Source of the DNA: Metridium senile
Lineage: Eukaryota > Cnidaria > Anthozoa > Actiniaria > Metridiidae
NCBI GenBank assembly: GCA_949775045.1
Contig: OX459098.1
Span: 20,358,944-20,422,943, forward strand
Length of the DNA stretch: 64,000 nucleotides
Reading direction: 5' to 3'
The notes beneath the pieces are model-generated. The model was not told the origin of the DNA and ran no database searches. It saw only the letters and a program-made list of their open reading frames with translations. A program made the translations under genes and the position numbers. This document shows, piece after piece, positions 38,692 to 55,050 of this stretch. Every line of letters begins with the position of its first letter. Position 1 is the first letter of the stretch.

Positions 38692-39330
38692 CAACAAGAA
38701 CATCCAATTCTTAGGAGTATTTACAATTTTTTTAACTTTTGAAATCAATGGTTTGTAAACAGATACACTGTAGGTGATATTATGTTTTAGCCTTGAGTAA
38801 CCAGAGTGCATGCCATATATAAGTAGGAAAATAATTATTATAATTGAGCAACTATTTTTTTAGAACTATTTGCTTGAAAAACTGCTACATACTGTATAGC
38901 AAATAATGTTTAAGTAGAATTTTGTTTTCTCTCTCATGAATGTCAAAGGTTTGGACTGCAAGTCTTCATCAGGCGATAGGCTAGACTGGAATTAGGGTAG
39001 GTCTTATATGCCTGTCTTTGGATTCCTTTCAGGATCATTTTATGGTTTATACAAAATAAATTTTTACAAACTTACTTTTTTGTCAGATATATGGCATTCA
39101 CTCTATTTTTGTGTATCATGTGTTGTAAGAAATTCAAATCATTTCCAAACTAAATTGTACAGATTTCAAATTATACAATGTGTTATACACTAAAACATTG
39201 TTCCAGTTCACAGTACATTTAAGTACTGTATTTCAAAGAATGGTTTTATGGACACCAAGTGACAATTATTGAGAGTATTTTAGTGAATGAGCAAAGACAT
39301 TTTATTGGTGGTATTCAATACAACATCATT

Positions 39331-39919
39331 AAACAGCTCTATTTTTGTATGAACATTGTTGGAGTACTTGATTGGTTGGGTTATAATTTAAACAGCTCTA
39401 TTTTTGTATGAACATTGTTGGAGTACTTGATTGGTTGGGTTATAATTTAAACAGCTCTATTTTTGTATGAACATTGTTGGAGTACTTGATTGGTTGGGTT
39501 ATAATTTAAACAGCTCTATTTTTGTATGAACATTGTTGGAGTACTTGATTGGTTGGGTTATAATTTAAACAGCTCTATTTTTGTATGAACATTGTTGGAG
39601 TACTTGATTGGTTGGGTTATAATTTAAACAGCTCTATTTTTGTATGGACATTGTTGGAGTACTTGATTGGTTGGGTTATAATTTAAACAGCTCTATTTTT
39701 GTATGGACATTGTTGGAGTACTTGATTGGTTGGGTTATAATTTAAACAGCTCTATTTTTGTATGGACATTGTTTGAGTACTTGATTGGTTGGGTTATAAT
39801 TTAAACAGCTCTATTTTTGTATGAACATTGTTGGAGTACTTGATTGGTTGGGTTATAATTTAAACAGCTCTATTTTTGTATGAACATTGTTGGAGTACTT
39901 GATTGGTTGGGTTATAATT
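39331..39919 (+). repeat. 59-bp minisatellite, ten copies
   Basis: A unit starting aaacagctctatttttgtat is repeated at 59-bp spacing from 39331 with almost no variation; three adjacent copies have tatggacat instead of tatgaacat and one has gtttgag. Each unit holds gattggttggg, an inverted CCAAT core. It lies just 3' of the Kelch gene poly(A) signal. Confidence 0.95.
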
Positions 39920-39985
39920 GTATTAGACTGTTTTATAGGTGATCTCTTTCCCAATTTATTGCAAGTTATGTCCAGAATGTAAGTA

Positions 39986-40132
39986 GAGTACAAACACTAA
40001 AAGTGTGCAATACTTTGTACTATTTACCACTAAATAGTGTTGATTAAACAATAGAGAACAAAAGAATTTGCATAATTTAGCAGTATTTAGTGGTTTTTAT
40101 GTTGCACACTTTTAGTGTTTGTACTCTAGCTG
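39986..40132. mobile_element. Foldback element, 'gagtacaaacactaaaag' family
   Basis: The ends gagtacaaacactaaaagtg and cacttttagtgtttgtactc are perfect inverted repeats. The interior aatagtgttgattaaacaat is as in the 1650-1945 copies. This is the best-preserved member of the family in the window. Confidence 0.88.
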
Positions 40133-40504
40133 GCAAATATAATAGGTAGTTCCCACAGCTTTAAAGAAGTTTGTCTCCAAGAAAGCCAAGAAAAAATAAA
40201 TCAGTTAATATAAAGTAAAAAAATAAGTCTCCCAGAAAACCATTGGAAATGGCTAGCAAATATATAGCATAGATGTAGGATATAGTACACTGAAACTATT
40301 TTTTGATTATCATGTTGGTACGTGTATTTCTATGTGATATGCTGCGACGTATCCCCCAAAAATGAATCAACATGATATAGGATACAATGCATGATAGACT
40401 TGCCATAAGACAAACACTCTTATTATTTATATTATTTGATTCTTTCTTGTTTGTGTTCTTTCTTTTTTTTAAGAGCAAAATCTGCCAAAACCAAAATTTG
40501 AGGC

Positions 40505-40890
40505 TGCCCTCTTCGTTGTGTGATTACTGGGGTTTTACATATTCTGCAAACTCAAACATTCCAATGACTATTAGTGAAATATGTTTTTCCCAGCTACTAA
40601 TCATGACTAATATAATTACAGCTACATGAGAAAAATATCATAATGCCCTTGGCGGGAATTGAAATGTATCTGTATTTCACTTTACAATAATTATTATTAC
40701 ATTATTCACTTCCATTTATGGTTTTCAAATTTACCTAAGAGATTAAAATATCGCCCTGGGACCCCCACAGTTGCCCTATACTACATTGTCCAGCTGTGTA
40801 TCCAGCATGCTCATCCTTGTGGTGTATTGGACTAGAAAGCCGAAACCGTGGGGTTCAATTCCCACCAAGGGCATATGTCCCTTCTTTTTC
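40505..40890 (+). repeat. SINE-like sequence with inverted tRNA-like segment
   Basis: The sequence tccttgtggtgtattggact ... ggggttcaattcccaccaag (B box ggttcaattcc at about 40853) looks tRNA-derived. The complement, gcccttggcgggaattgaa, occurs upstream at about 40645. The first part (40540-40620) resembles foldback family A. A relic of the same repeat is at 1030-1170. Confidence 0.6.
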
Positions 40891-40899
40891 CCTCCAGAT

Positions 40900-41060
40900 T
40901 CCGAGGAAAACGAGAGAAAAATGAGCATTTAAATAAAACACAGACGAGCGGGGATTGAGGGCGAAAAGGGGGAGGAGCGATGGGAGAGGAAAACTACTTT
41001 TCCTCTCCCCTCCTCCCCTCCCCAACTCGCCCCGAATCCCCGCTCGCTCGTTTTACTAAA
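40900..41060. mobile_element. GC-rich hairpin element
   Basis: The left arm gacgagcggggattgaggg and right arm cgccccgaatccccgctcgct are inverted, and an inner ggagaggaaaa / ttttcctctcc completes the stem. Its base composition stands out from the AT-rich surroundings. Confidence 0.75.
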
Positions 41061-41589
41061 GTTAACATTTTCTGAATCCGGAAGGAAAAGTAGGGACTGC
41101 TCGCAGTCTATGTATCTGTACTTTTCAATTCATTATTCACTAATATTATTAGACAATACTTGTCATGTTTGTGAATGACAGCATAGAAATACTACTTACT
41201 GAAAGTCAGCTATTATTTCTGAAGACATAAAAATTAGATATATTTTCCTATTTGTGTAGAGAATGTTGTATAAATGACAGTCTTTTGACCAAGAGTTGTA
41301 TAGCCTGCGTAGCGACACTTTAAGGGGAGGAAAGGGAAAAGAAGAATTCCTTATTTTCCCTCCCCCTCCCCCAGAAAAAGTTGTACAAAAAGACACTGAA
41401 ATAATTGTAATGAATCACACATTTTATTTGTATTTTTCAAATCATCTCCATCATAGTAGGATATGTACAACATAAGAAACCTTTTCCTATACAATACTTC
41501 ATCACTGATCCCTCACATGGTTTTGCTAGTCTAGACTGAATTACATATGGTCTCACGTTCATTTTAATTAAATGTAATTGTAATTGGCA

Positions 41590-41945
41590 TTTTCCAAAAT
41601 GAGTAAAGGACTGGGTACTTGTTTCCCTATTATTAAAAAATGAACCTCATAATATAAAAGAGCAGATCAAAATATGTAAGATTGCTGAGATTTGGTGCTT
41701 TTGGTTGGATATTGAGTGAGTTGCAGCCATTCAAAACAGCCCAAAATTACAAAGGAATGTATGGATTGGAAGGACAGGCATCCTTCCAAACCATACATTT
41801 TCTTCTATTTTTAGGAATTTTTATGAGGCTGTATCTTGGTCAGAATACAACCAAATGCAACCAAACTCAGGAATCTTACATATCTTCATGTGCTCTATTT
41901 AATTATCTATTCATTTCTTAATTACATTTATTAGGGAAACTAGTT
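41590..41945. mobile_element. Diverged long foldback related to 10320-10726
   Basis: The phrases aggactgggtact, atataaaagagcagatcaaa and the central ggaaggacaggcatccttcc palindrome flanked by aatgtatggatt / aaaccatacattt match the 10320-10726 element. The arms are less perfect here. Confidence 0.7.
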
Positions 41946-42587
41946 TTTCTTTTGATATAAAAATATTCATGCTTTTTATAAAAATTAAAAATTTGTTCAA
42001 ATCATTTATATAATAATATAACACATTATTTTACACTGTCTTCACCTCGTAAAGTAAATGATTATTTTTTTAACCATCTATATATATAGGTTGACATGTC
42101 CATCATACCATAACTTTATATTAACTAAAGGTAAAAAACCTAAAATATATTTCCTGTAATAAATTAATAACTCTGAAAAAGTTAGCAATTTCCCAACAGC
42201 TTTACCTACAAAAAGGCCTCCAAAATACTTTTGATAATTTAAAACAATTTAAAAATGATGCTACTTTTGTCGCTTTGCAGCTTGCTTTGGTCACCTTAAT
42301 GTGAACACTTGGATAGTTCTTGTCCTATTTTGTTGGTTTCATCTTGATGATCACAGTTTCATTTCTCCTTTTTTACATCTCTTGTAGCTTCTCTTCACCA
42401 TTTCATTCTTCATTTCAACTCATCCACTTCCCTTTCAGTTTTTTCCATCTTCATTCATTTCTCCTTTAAGCACTGGAACTGCAATCTAGGTTGAGAACCT
42501 GACCCATCATTTCACTTCACGTTCTTATAATGACAGAATGCAGCTATGGAGAATTGTTTTGACTTGATTACCATGCAGTTAGATGAG

Positions 42588-45500
42588 TTAATACCCTGAA
42601 GTACCCCCTTGTTTATCAATGGTTGGTAATGAATAATGGTTGTACTGCTTGTTATTTTTATTCTTCTGTAAAATAATAAACACAAGCATTATTTCAACCA
42701 TAGAATTAAAGTTATGTGATAAAACCTAATATTTTTTTTTCATTTGCTTGTTTTATTGCCTTAACATATCATATGAGTAACTATCTAAAAGAAAAGATGT
42801 CAAACCAAAGTCTATAGTTTGGTTATTTGTGACACAAAGTTAAGATTTTCTATCTATTAGTTAGGATAGTTAGGTTATTGCAAATGGTCTTTGACTCTGA
42901 CAAGCTTTTTTCAAATAGATTCATACTACATATCTGAAGGGAAGAAGGCTGCACAATGAACTATCAATCTATCGAGTCAGTCCAGCACTAATTTGACATT
43001 ACAAATTTGGCTGGCCGTGGATATGTTGTGTTGATCCACTTGTTGAATTCAGCTCGGTTAAACATGGTCTTTTGTAGTCTTTTGTAGTAAGTTGTACATT
43101 AAAATTCTCTCACAAGAAGTGCTTATATAGCCAATTAAAAAGTATATCGTTCACAGTTTATTTCATGTTTTTAATGGTTCTCTAACCTTATTTTGGTCAT
43201 TCAGTATAGGTGGGAATGACGTTGGAAAGGATGTCTTCATGTTAGTCGCTAAAGGTATTTTTGGTAACACTGTTCGATTGCTGTAAACACTTGTTTTTTT
43301 ACCCATTCCAAATGGATGGTAGTTTGACTGAGGGGGTGGTATGATAGCTGACGGGAATTCCTTTGGAAGGAGAGACTGTAGAATAGAACATAGCATAAGT
43401 ACAAGAAATACTTGAGACTGGACTTTGATGAATCTGAATTGATACCATGATAAACTCTGAGGAACTGGTCAGTCATTGGTCTAAATTATAACAACTGGAA
43501 CTAAAAAATATATAAATAAATCCTTTTTTAACGTCTCAATGTATTTAGGCAGTGGCTAATCGGGGAAACTCAGACTCACTACCTCTGTGTTTTAGCACAC
43601 AACTCTACTCACATGTTCTAATGATCCTAAATATAAGTAGAAATCTGAAAATAAGTTCTCAGGTTGACAACAACAACAGTCTTTCACAAGACTATTTAAC
43701 CTGGACAAAACAAAGGTTTATATTGATATTTTTACATTGGAAAATACCTCTTGTATGGTGGACTCTTTCATCTTGTTTACATGTCGTTTCTATAGCAACA
43801 ATTTTTTTTGTTAGATTCCATGTACAAAAATAATACAACTGTCAAACGTATAGGTGTTTCCTGATATATACCTTTTTCTTGAGTGGTTTATGACTTCTTA
43901 CTGACATCTCTGATGGGGAACTTCCTTTGGTAGCAGCCCGTCTCTCTAACTCTCTATATCATGAAAAAAAAATGATTAACTGGGAATTCAATTGAGGAGC
44001 AAGACACAAATGATGCAAGGCTTATTTATGCTTTCCTCACTTTTAAAAAATCTACATGTGTTACTAAGTCACTGGTAGTGTATGTGGGTGAGCCCTTAAT
44101 TATTATACAATATCTAGACATTCTTCATTGACCAAGAATACTAGTTCCAAGTCGAGGTTTGAGTTGCTGTGTATGATAAATTATAGTTTTGCTATATGCA
44201 GCAATTAACGGGAACCTAGACATGGAACTATTATTCATGGTCACTGAACAGAACTGTGAAAAGGACTATTCTCCAAAAGGCATAGCACCATACTCCCTCT
44301 AAAGGAAGATGGCTTTGGTTGTAATTAAAATATATGACAAGGAATAATAATGATATACAATAACAGCTAAAGTCATTGTTGTTGGCTAATATTGATTTAC
44401 CTTAAATCTTTGAAGTATGGGTGTCGTATAGCCTGCTTTGCTGATATTCTGCAAAAAGAACTCAATGTTAGTAAACTTTAAGGACATCATCAACATTAGA
44501 TTCAAATATTGGTTGGTGCAAAATTCCAATGCAAAATTCATGTACATTTTTTCTTTTTTTTTGCTGTTGCCAACTACTATATTTCATTATTCATTCATTT
44601 ACACATTTTATTTTAATTTAATTAACAGTTCTTGCACATTTTGCAAGCCTCAATGCGCTTACAATATAAAATATATCTATCTATAAATAAGTTTAGAAAT
44701 GTACAATAAGAATATAATAAAATATACAATAAAATTGAAGTGAATTAAAAATTTTACTCTATTGTACACTTATATTATGCACAATTATTTTTTTTGCCAT
44801 TTACTTTATTTCATTTTTTTTCAATTACTTGTTCACTCATTTCTCTCTATTGTACACTTATATTATGAGATTATTTTTGCCATAAATTACCTTTCATCAG
44901 GGTCATAAGTACAAAGGAGTTCTATTAACTCAATACATTCTGGTGATGCATGGGGAAGGAGTTTACTAATTCCTGTGCCTTTCTTCTGAGGGAAGTTAAA
45001 ATTCATACTTCTTGATTTACTGCAAGCAAAACAATAACAACAATTTAAAATAAAATCTAAATATTTTTCCTCAAAATGTAGTCTGTCATTTTACTCCTGT
45101 CAAAACGTTTCCTGATAACTTACTTTCTTAATTTCTGTAGTAAACTTGAAGGTGGTGTTCCTAAGACATCATGTATTTTAGCTATTTGATCTACTTCGTT
45201 AGAGCCAGGAAACAGCGGGTGCAAACTGAAATATAAGATATAAAATGGTGATTTAGATTTTCTTTGTGAGTGAGTGACATCATTGGATTTTGTACCATCT
45301 TGTGTGACATATATGTTAATGGCATCACATTAGTGGATTGAATGACATTTCAGTGTGTGACAGTAGGGGTTGTGTGACACTATTGGCATCATGCTATCGG
45401 GGAGCTACACTACAATCAGTGGATTGTGTGACACCATTGGATAATATAACTTGCATGATAATCACAGTGCTGTGTGACAGTAGAGCTGTTGTATATGAGA

Positions 45501-47924
45501 GAGTTATTGAGAGAGTTATTGACAGTTGTGATTGCCACCCAATGGATTTTTGTGACATCTAAGTATTGCATGACATCTAAGAATAATGTGACATCATGAT
45601 TGCGTGACATACCTCATGACCTCAAAGAAGACACAACCTACTCCCCAGAGGTCCATTTTATGATTATAATAGCCATCTGTGAGAAGACATTCTGGAGCTC
45701 TGTACCTGAGAACATTAAGATAATACAACAGATAAACCTGATGAATTGAAACACTTGGATGAAATGAAAGTAACCACAGGGAGTCCACACAGATTACAGA
45801 AATCAGCACAGATCTAGACAACTGGAAAATACACAGGTAGCCCAAACTTACCATCTTGTTGATATATATTCTGTGTATGGTTGCTTTGAGTATACGCTTC
45901 TACACGACCCAAAATCTGCTAGTTTTAATACATCATCCTGAACAATAAAAAAACAAGACAATTGAAGTTCCTTGGTTCACAAAATGACGTAAAAAATTAC
46001 CAAGTGAGGAATATCCAATTAATTTGTTTTGTACCTTAATCAGAATATTCTCAGGTTTTATATCTCGATGAAATATTCCATTTCTGTTAAATAAATAAAA
46101 AGATAATTACTACAAATCAACTGCATATCAAATACTTTTTATAAATGTAAACAATATTTTTTATGATAGCCTACCTATGCATGTGATCTATTGATTTGCA
46201 TAACTGATACATATAATTCTTGACCTTAGATTCAGGTAGATAGTGACGTCGTCCTGTGGGGATATAATATATGCATATTTAATAACACTGTTGGTCTGCC
46301 AAAAACAGTGGTTTAAATAATTAGCACTCTCTTGTCACACCTTTTAACAATCAGCTTAATAAAAAATTTGTACATAAATGCATATATTTGGTATACAGTA
46401 TTGTATTTACCTCGTATAAGCTCATACAAGTTCATATCCATCAACTCGCAGATCAATGCTAAAGTTCCATTTTTCTTGTCACTATAAATGAGAAAAATTA
46501 ACAAAATGTAATAGAAATTTATATTTTGGAAAATGCTTTAGTTTATTATTTTCACACCTTTAGAGTTAATATTTTTTTAATTATATTTTCTTTTTAATTA
46601 TATTTTCTTTGTTTCCTACAGATTTACTGATATTGTTCTGTTGGCATTTAGTATATTTAATATCTTGTTTTGATATGCTATTCATATTTTGGATACGATA
46701 GATCTGATGTGATTATAAAGGATCAAAAGTTATGCCAGAAAACAACATTCTAGCGCTTTCAATATAATGGCATTTTAATACTCCAACTGGGTGATGAAAA
46801 TATCTGACAAAAATAATCAACATTAAAAACAAATCGTCATTCTTTTTCATTGTGATATGTATTCCGCTTTTCAGGGAAAACAAATGTATGTTATAAGGAA
46901 ATGAATGTCAAATACATAAAATGACAGATGATTTGATTTTATTAGACATTTAACATGAAAAATATTAGATTTTGAACAATGAACTCTTCGTCACTATTAA
47001 TTAATTGCCAGAGCAAATAGTACAGCGTTGCTAACAAATAAACCGCAAAAACTACCATTTTCTCCCTCTCCTTTATTAAACGTCTAAGGAATATCTTGGA
47101 AACCAGAAAAAAAAAAGAATTTCAAGATGCTGTGGAAGTCGTCTCCATTTCACCCCATAAACAATGATTGATAAAGAGATCAAAGTTCTACCGTATATAT
47201 TCAAATAAACTCTGCTTTCGTCTACACATTTAAGTTAGATTTATACACTCAAAGAGCTTTTAATTACATTTGTATAAATATACACATATCTAGTAAATGA
47301 AGTGCAGCTTTGTTTTTTTAATCAGAAATTTCGAAAATGATATAAACTCGCGAACTCCTTGACGGCAGTGCGTTTGTTTAGTAAACATGGAATGAATGTT
47401 TTATACTTACAAAATAATTTCTTTTAATTCCACGACATTCGTGTTAGGGCTAAGTCTTCTCATTGCTTGTATTTCTCTCAAATTGTTAACTTGGTCAATG
47501 CTAAGATAACAAACAATCAAGATTACAAAAGGTTTATAATGCGAAGTTTGGGTCGCCGTGCTTGACAAGCGTCGCGTTTTATTTATCAATATCCTGGTTA
47601 CAGTGAAGCAAGATCATTCTTTTATTTATAACAATCAGTTGAATAATAGATGAATATTTAGTTTAAAAAAAATACTGTTGAAATGTTACCTGTCGTAGCG
47701 TTGTTTGATTTTCTTGCAAGCGAAGTAAGTTCCATCGCGAACGTCCTGTACTTTGAGGACTTCGGAGAAAGTTCCCTCTCCTTTCTTGCCTAAAATCCTG
47801 TACTCTGTAAATTAATCGATAAAAACATGATTAAGGAACAGAAAGAGCATGATATAACCAAATACAATTAGAAAATACAATTAGAAAGATAGTTAGAATA
47901 CAAGTCTTGATACTTACTTTGCAT
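42588..47924 (-). CDS. MOK: MOK protein kinase (MAPK/MAK/MRK-overlapping kinase), 14 exons
   Basis: Exons in transcript order are 47924-47918, 47804-47690, 47500-47411, 46481-46411, 46253-46175, 46083-46035, 45937-45852, 45705-45613, 45225-45124, 45019-44891, 44448-44401, 43953-43872, 43375-43187 and 42665-42588; all frames join to about 405 aa (human 419). It is a Ser/Thr kinase of the RCK/MAK group, linked to cilia. Visible motifs are the glycine loop GKKGEGTFSEV, Lys in YFACKKIK, catalytic loop IFHRDIKPENILI, LADFGSC for DFG, activation loop TEY in SKQPYTEYISTRWYRAPE, and MDLWGVGCVFFEVM. The C-terminal tail is short and ends LPTIDKQGGTSGY, matching the conserved LPTI end of animal MOK. Exon 1 contributes only ATG CAA A. 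Confidence 0.96.
44128..44280. mobile_element. Palindromic element, family F
   Basis: The sequence ttccaagtcgaggtttgagt and acctagacatggaactatta are inverted, flanked by cattgacca / tggtcactgaac. It is related to 3125-3435 and 17722-17852. It lies in a MOK intron. Confidence 0.7.
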
Positions 47925-48814
47925 GCCCGCAGCCCGGTCTCTAATCGATAAGTATATATGTTGTCAGATGAACACGATTTACTAGTTCAAAAAAGGTAAA
48001 AAAGCTCCAAAAAACTAGACATAAATCTTCTATAAGTCATCACAATCACCGTAAGATAGTGTGAAGCCCAGTTTGTTGTGAATTAAATCGCCATCGGGCC
48101 TAATTATTACAAAGTTTGACCATTCCGTGTTCAATTAGTTTATGTAGCCGCGAGTAGAATGGCTGCGTAAAAACAGCAGTTGCCATGGATACCATACATG
48201 TATCTCGGTTTACGTAAAACGCCTGGCGCTTTTTGTCGGCTTATCGATGTCAAGCACAGCAAAAGCTATGGCTAAATTATTTTTATAGTTTTCGCATAAA
48301 TTCGAGTTTATTTTGGCATTTGTGTCAGTTTTGAATGCTGCGTTAAGAGTATTCTTGTGTAATAATTGCTAACAACTGTGAGGCCATTAGGGATATTGCA
48401 CATGAATACAAACACAAATTTCCTATTTATTTGAATCCACCTGCTTAATATGCTCTGAGCTTTACACCAATTTATAAGAATTAATTATTAATTCAATAAG
48501 TAATTCATCTCCTACAGGTTCATATACATTGTCTTTCGCATGAGATATTCCTGCTGTGTTTTTTTTTTAAATAATTGAACGAAAGTTCATGCCAAAATAC
48601 AGTTCATCAAATTATCTTCGTTATCTTGTAACGCAACCCTCAATCATGACAACATGCAACAGAAACAGCGCAACCTTCATTAATGACGCTGTTATTGCGT
48701 GACAAGCTAAATAAGAGAAATATGCGCGCAATGACCATTATGACGTAACACAAATAATTTTATTCTTTTTCCAGAGTCGGCTGTACATGTTAAAAAAACT
48801 GCTCTGATCTTGCA
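47925..48814. promoter_or_regulatory. Intergenic region between divergent MOK and coiled-coil gene
   Basis: An 890-bp gap separates two head-to-head start codons. The sequence around 48160-48260 is less AT-rich than its neighbours and contains several CG dinucleotides. No recognised TATA box or other motif is claimed. Confidence 0.45.
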
Positions 48815-50359
48815 ATGGAGAAGGGTAGCATTAAATCGGACGGCGAACCCAGAAAAGATGTATCAATCGTTGATGATGATGTTTTGGAAGTCTTTGAAAT
48901 TGTCGAAGAAAATGCGCTCGAAGAATGTATGATGTTGGTGAACAAACTAAGTGAAAATAGCTTGCTTGAAGTTGAAAAAGAACGGGAAACTTTAACTCGA
49001 CTCTTGAAAGAAGCAGATAAAGAAGTTGGTAAGCTAAAGCAGTCACTCAAGAATGCAAACACTGCCAGCGAGAAAGTCACCACAGAGCTCCAAAGTGAAA
49101 AAGAAAAGACTAAAGAGTTGGAAGAACAACTGAGAAATACGAATGAGAGGCTAGCGCAAATGGAAGACGATGTCATACAATCCAAAGACGAATATGCTGA
49201 AATAGAACAAAAATATGACGAATCCTCCAAACTAGCTAAAGATACCAACCAGCTACTAAACCAAGTGTTGGAAAAGAAGAGTCGTCTTGAAAAAGAAGTA
49301 GACGCTTTCAGAAAACAGAAGAACGAGTTTACAATCATGGAGAAAAAGCTGCAAAGAGAACAAGAACGCACAAAAGCTAAAATGATAGAATTCAATGAAA
49401 AGCTACTGAAAACAGAGGCTGAGTTACAAGAGAAAAGTAATCAACTCTTAACGTTAGAAGATGACTTTAAAGTACAAATTGAACACCTTCAGGATAAGCT
49501 GAACCTGGAAAAAGGTTTGAATCGTTCGTTGGCTGTAGAGGCGGACGAGTGCGTTGATGCTATAGGAAAGAAACTTGACTCTCTTGAGAAACAAAACTTA
49601 GATACCGAGAAAGAGAAGAACACAGCAGTGAAAACACTGAATCGAGTTAAAAACGAACTGTCATCTTTAAAAGAAGAAGTGGAAAAGGAGCGAACAGAAA
49701 GAGATCAAAAGTTAAAAGACACCGAAAGAGCAATGGAAGAGCTCCGGAAGTCTTTCCACACGGAGTCACTAAAGAACGCAGTACTACGAAAAGATCAATC
49801 AGAACTAGAAATGAGCATCAAAAACATTGAAAACGAAAGATGCGCTCAGGAAAACCAAATCTTAGAGCTTCAACAAAGTTACAATGAAGCCAAAAACGAG
49901 CTGACAGCATACGAAGAGCATGTGGCCAAGCTTGAAAGCGAGGCAAATCAGGCACAGGTTGTCGAATATGATGGCAGCTCATGGGCAAACAGAGTGAGGC
50001 TCGAGGAAGAAGACGATTCTTTCCAAGAACTGAAAAGAAGGTACGCAGAGCTTGAAATCGAGTACAATTCTGTGTTGAAGCAATTTACACAAACAAGAAA
50101 ACATAGAAATGAAGTTCTACGTCAGAACAACGAGCTCAGACATCAGGCACAGATGGCTGTTGTACAACTTGCTTCTACGAATCGTCGCTTCGTCCAGCAT
50201 ATGGAACAACTCAAGATGCAACTCAGTGTTGCTGAGAGAGTTTACCAGGAAAAGTTGTTTGAGTGCAACTTGTTGGAAATACAAGTACAACACCTAATGC
50301 ATCAGATAAATACAGCTAATGCTGGACAAACACAGCAACAACCGCAGCAGCAAGAATGA
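48815..50359 (+). CDS. Intronless long coiled-coil protein, 514 aa
   Basis: A single open frame starts at ATG 48815 (tgcaATGGAGAAG). After a 30-residue acidic leader (KSDGEPRKDVSIVDDDVLEV) almost the whole protein, about residues 35-490, is heptad-like coiled coil rich in Glu, Lys, Leu and Gln. A short break at about 385-395 (VEYDGSSWANRVRL) separates the long rod from a C-terminal coil; the end is Gln/Pro-rich (QTQQQPQQQE). An AATAAA lies at 50466. No motor, calponin or other catalytic domain is seen. It could be a cilium, centrosome or cytoskeletal scaffold, but coiled-coil similarity is uninformative, so I do not assign a family. Confidence 0.92.
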   Translation: MEKGSIKSDGEPRKDVSIVDDDVLEVFEIVEENALEECMMLVNKLSENSLLEVEKERETLTRLLKEADKEVGKLKQSLKNANTASEKVTTELQSEKEKTKELEEQLRNTNERLAQMEDDVIQSKDEYAEIEQKYDESSKLAKDTNQLLNQVLEKKSRLEKEVDAFRKQKNEFTIMEKKLQREQERTKAKMIEFNEKLLKTEAELQEKSNQLLTLEDDFKVQIEHLQDKLNLEKGLNRSLAVEADECVDAIGKKLDSLEKQNLDTEKEKNTAVKTLNRVKNELSSLKEEVEKERTERDQKLKDTERAMEELRKSFHTESLKNAVLRKDQSELEMSIKNIENERCAQENQILELQQSYNEAKNELTAYEEHVAKLESEANQAQVVEYDGSSWANRVRLEEEDDSFQELKRRYAELEIEYNSVLKQFTQTRKHRNEVLRQNNELRHQAQMAVVQLASTNRRFVQHMEQLKMQLSVAERVYQEKLFECNLLEIQVQHLMHQINTANAGQTQQQPQQQE

Positions 50360-54320
<3,961 letters not shown>

Positions 54321-55050
54321 TGTGTAATGGTTGATACATGTCATACTGATGTAGTTAGTAAAATACTGTAACATTGAACTTGTGATCTTCAAATAAAATA
54401 CTGTAAAATACATTGTTTATCTTCTTTTATTGATAATACCAATAAAATATTACTTTACATTTACATTAAATTGTACAATAGAGTACTCAAGTGATGACGT
54501 CATAAAAATTCATTTTCACTGTATAAAATTTTTGGTTCCTAATGTTTATAGAAAATCAAAAAAGTTGTGTTTGCACACAAAATTTGATTAGATGTGGCTG
54601 ATATATAGCCATTTGAATATATAATTTCCTCATACAAATCACTGTATTTTTAGCTTGGTTCATAAAGTTATGTACAGAGCTAAAAAAAAACAGTGATTGG
54701 TATGTGAAATCATGTACATTAAAATAGTCATATCTCAACTGATATTTGACTGATTTTCATCAAATTTATGACTTGAAGTAATATAAATTTGTTGTTATCA
54801 AATGTAAATATCATTATGTTTCAAAAAAGTCAATAGTGTGTGGCCAGGACGCCAAAATAAATACAGATAAATATCTATAAGCTAGAAATACCTATAGCAA
54901 TTTTAAATGTTCTGTTGATTTTTTTCTTTTTAAAATGAGATAATATGTACCAAATTCTCCAATGAGGCAGAAGGAAACATGCAATATTAAAATTTAGAAG
55001 GTTTTTAAAATACCTAACTACTATAAAGTTTTTTTTTTATACTATAAAGT
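54321..55050. other. Intergenic region between convergent PSMA6 and MINPP1
   Basis: It contains the PSMA6 poly(A) signal (AATAAA 54392) and, read on the minus strand, an AATAAA at 54426-54431 that could serve MINPP1. The rest is AT-rich with no coding exon. Confidence 0.5.

Larger units (their letters stand above)
38692..42587. other. Intergenic region between convergent Kelch gene and MOK
   Basis: It contains the Kelch 3' UTR, the 59-bp minisatellite, a family 'gtttgtact' foldback at 39986-40132, SINE-like sequence at 40505-40890, a GC-rich foldback at 40900-41060 and the long foldback at 41590-41945. No coding exon is supported. Confidence 0.5.
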
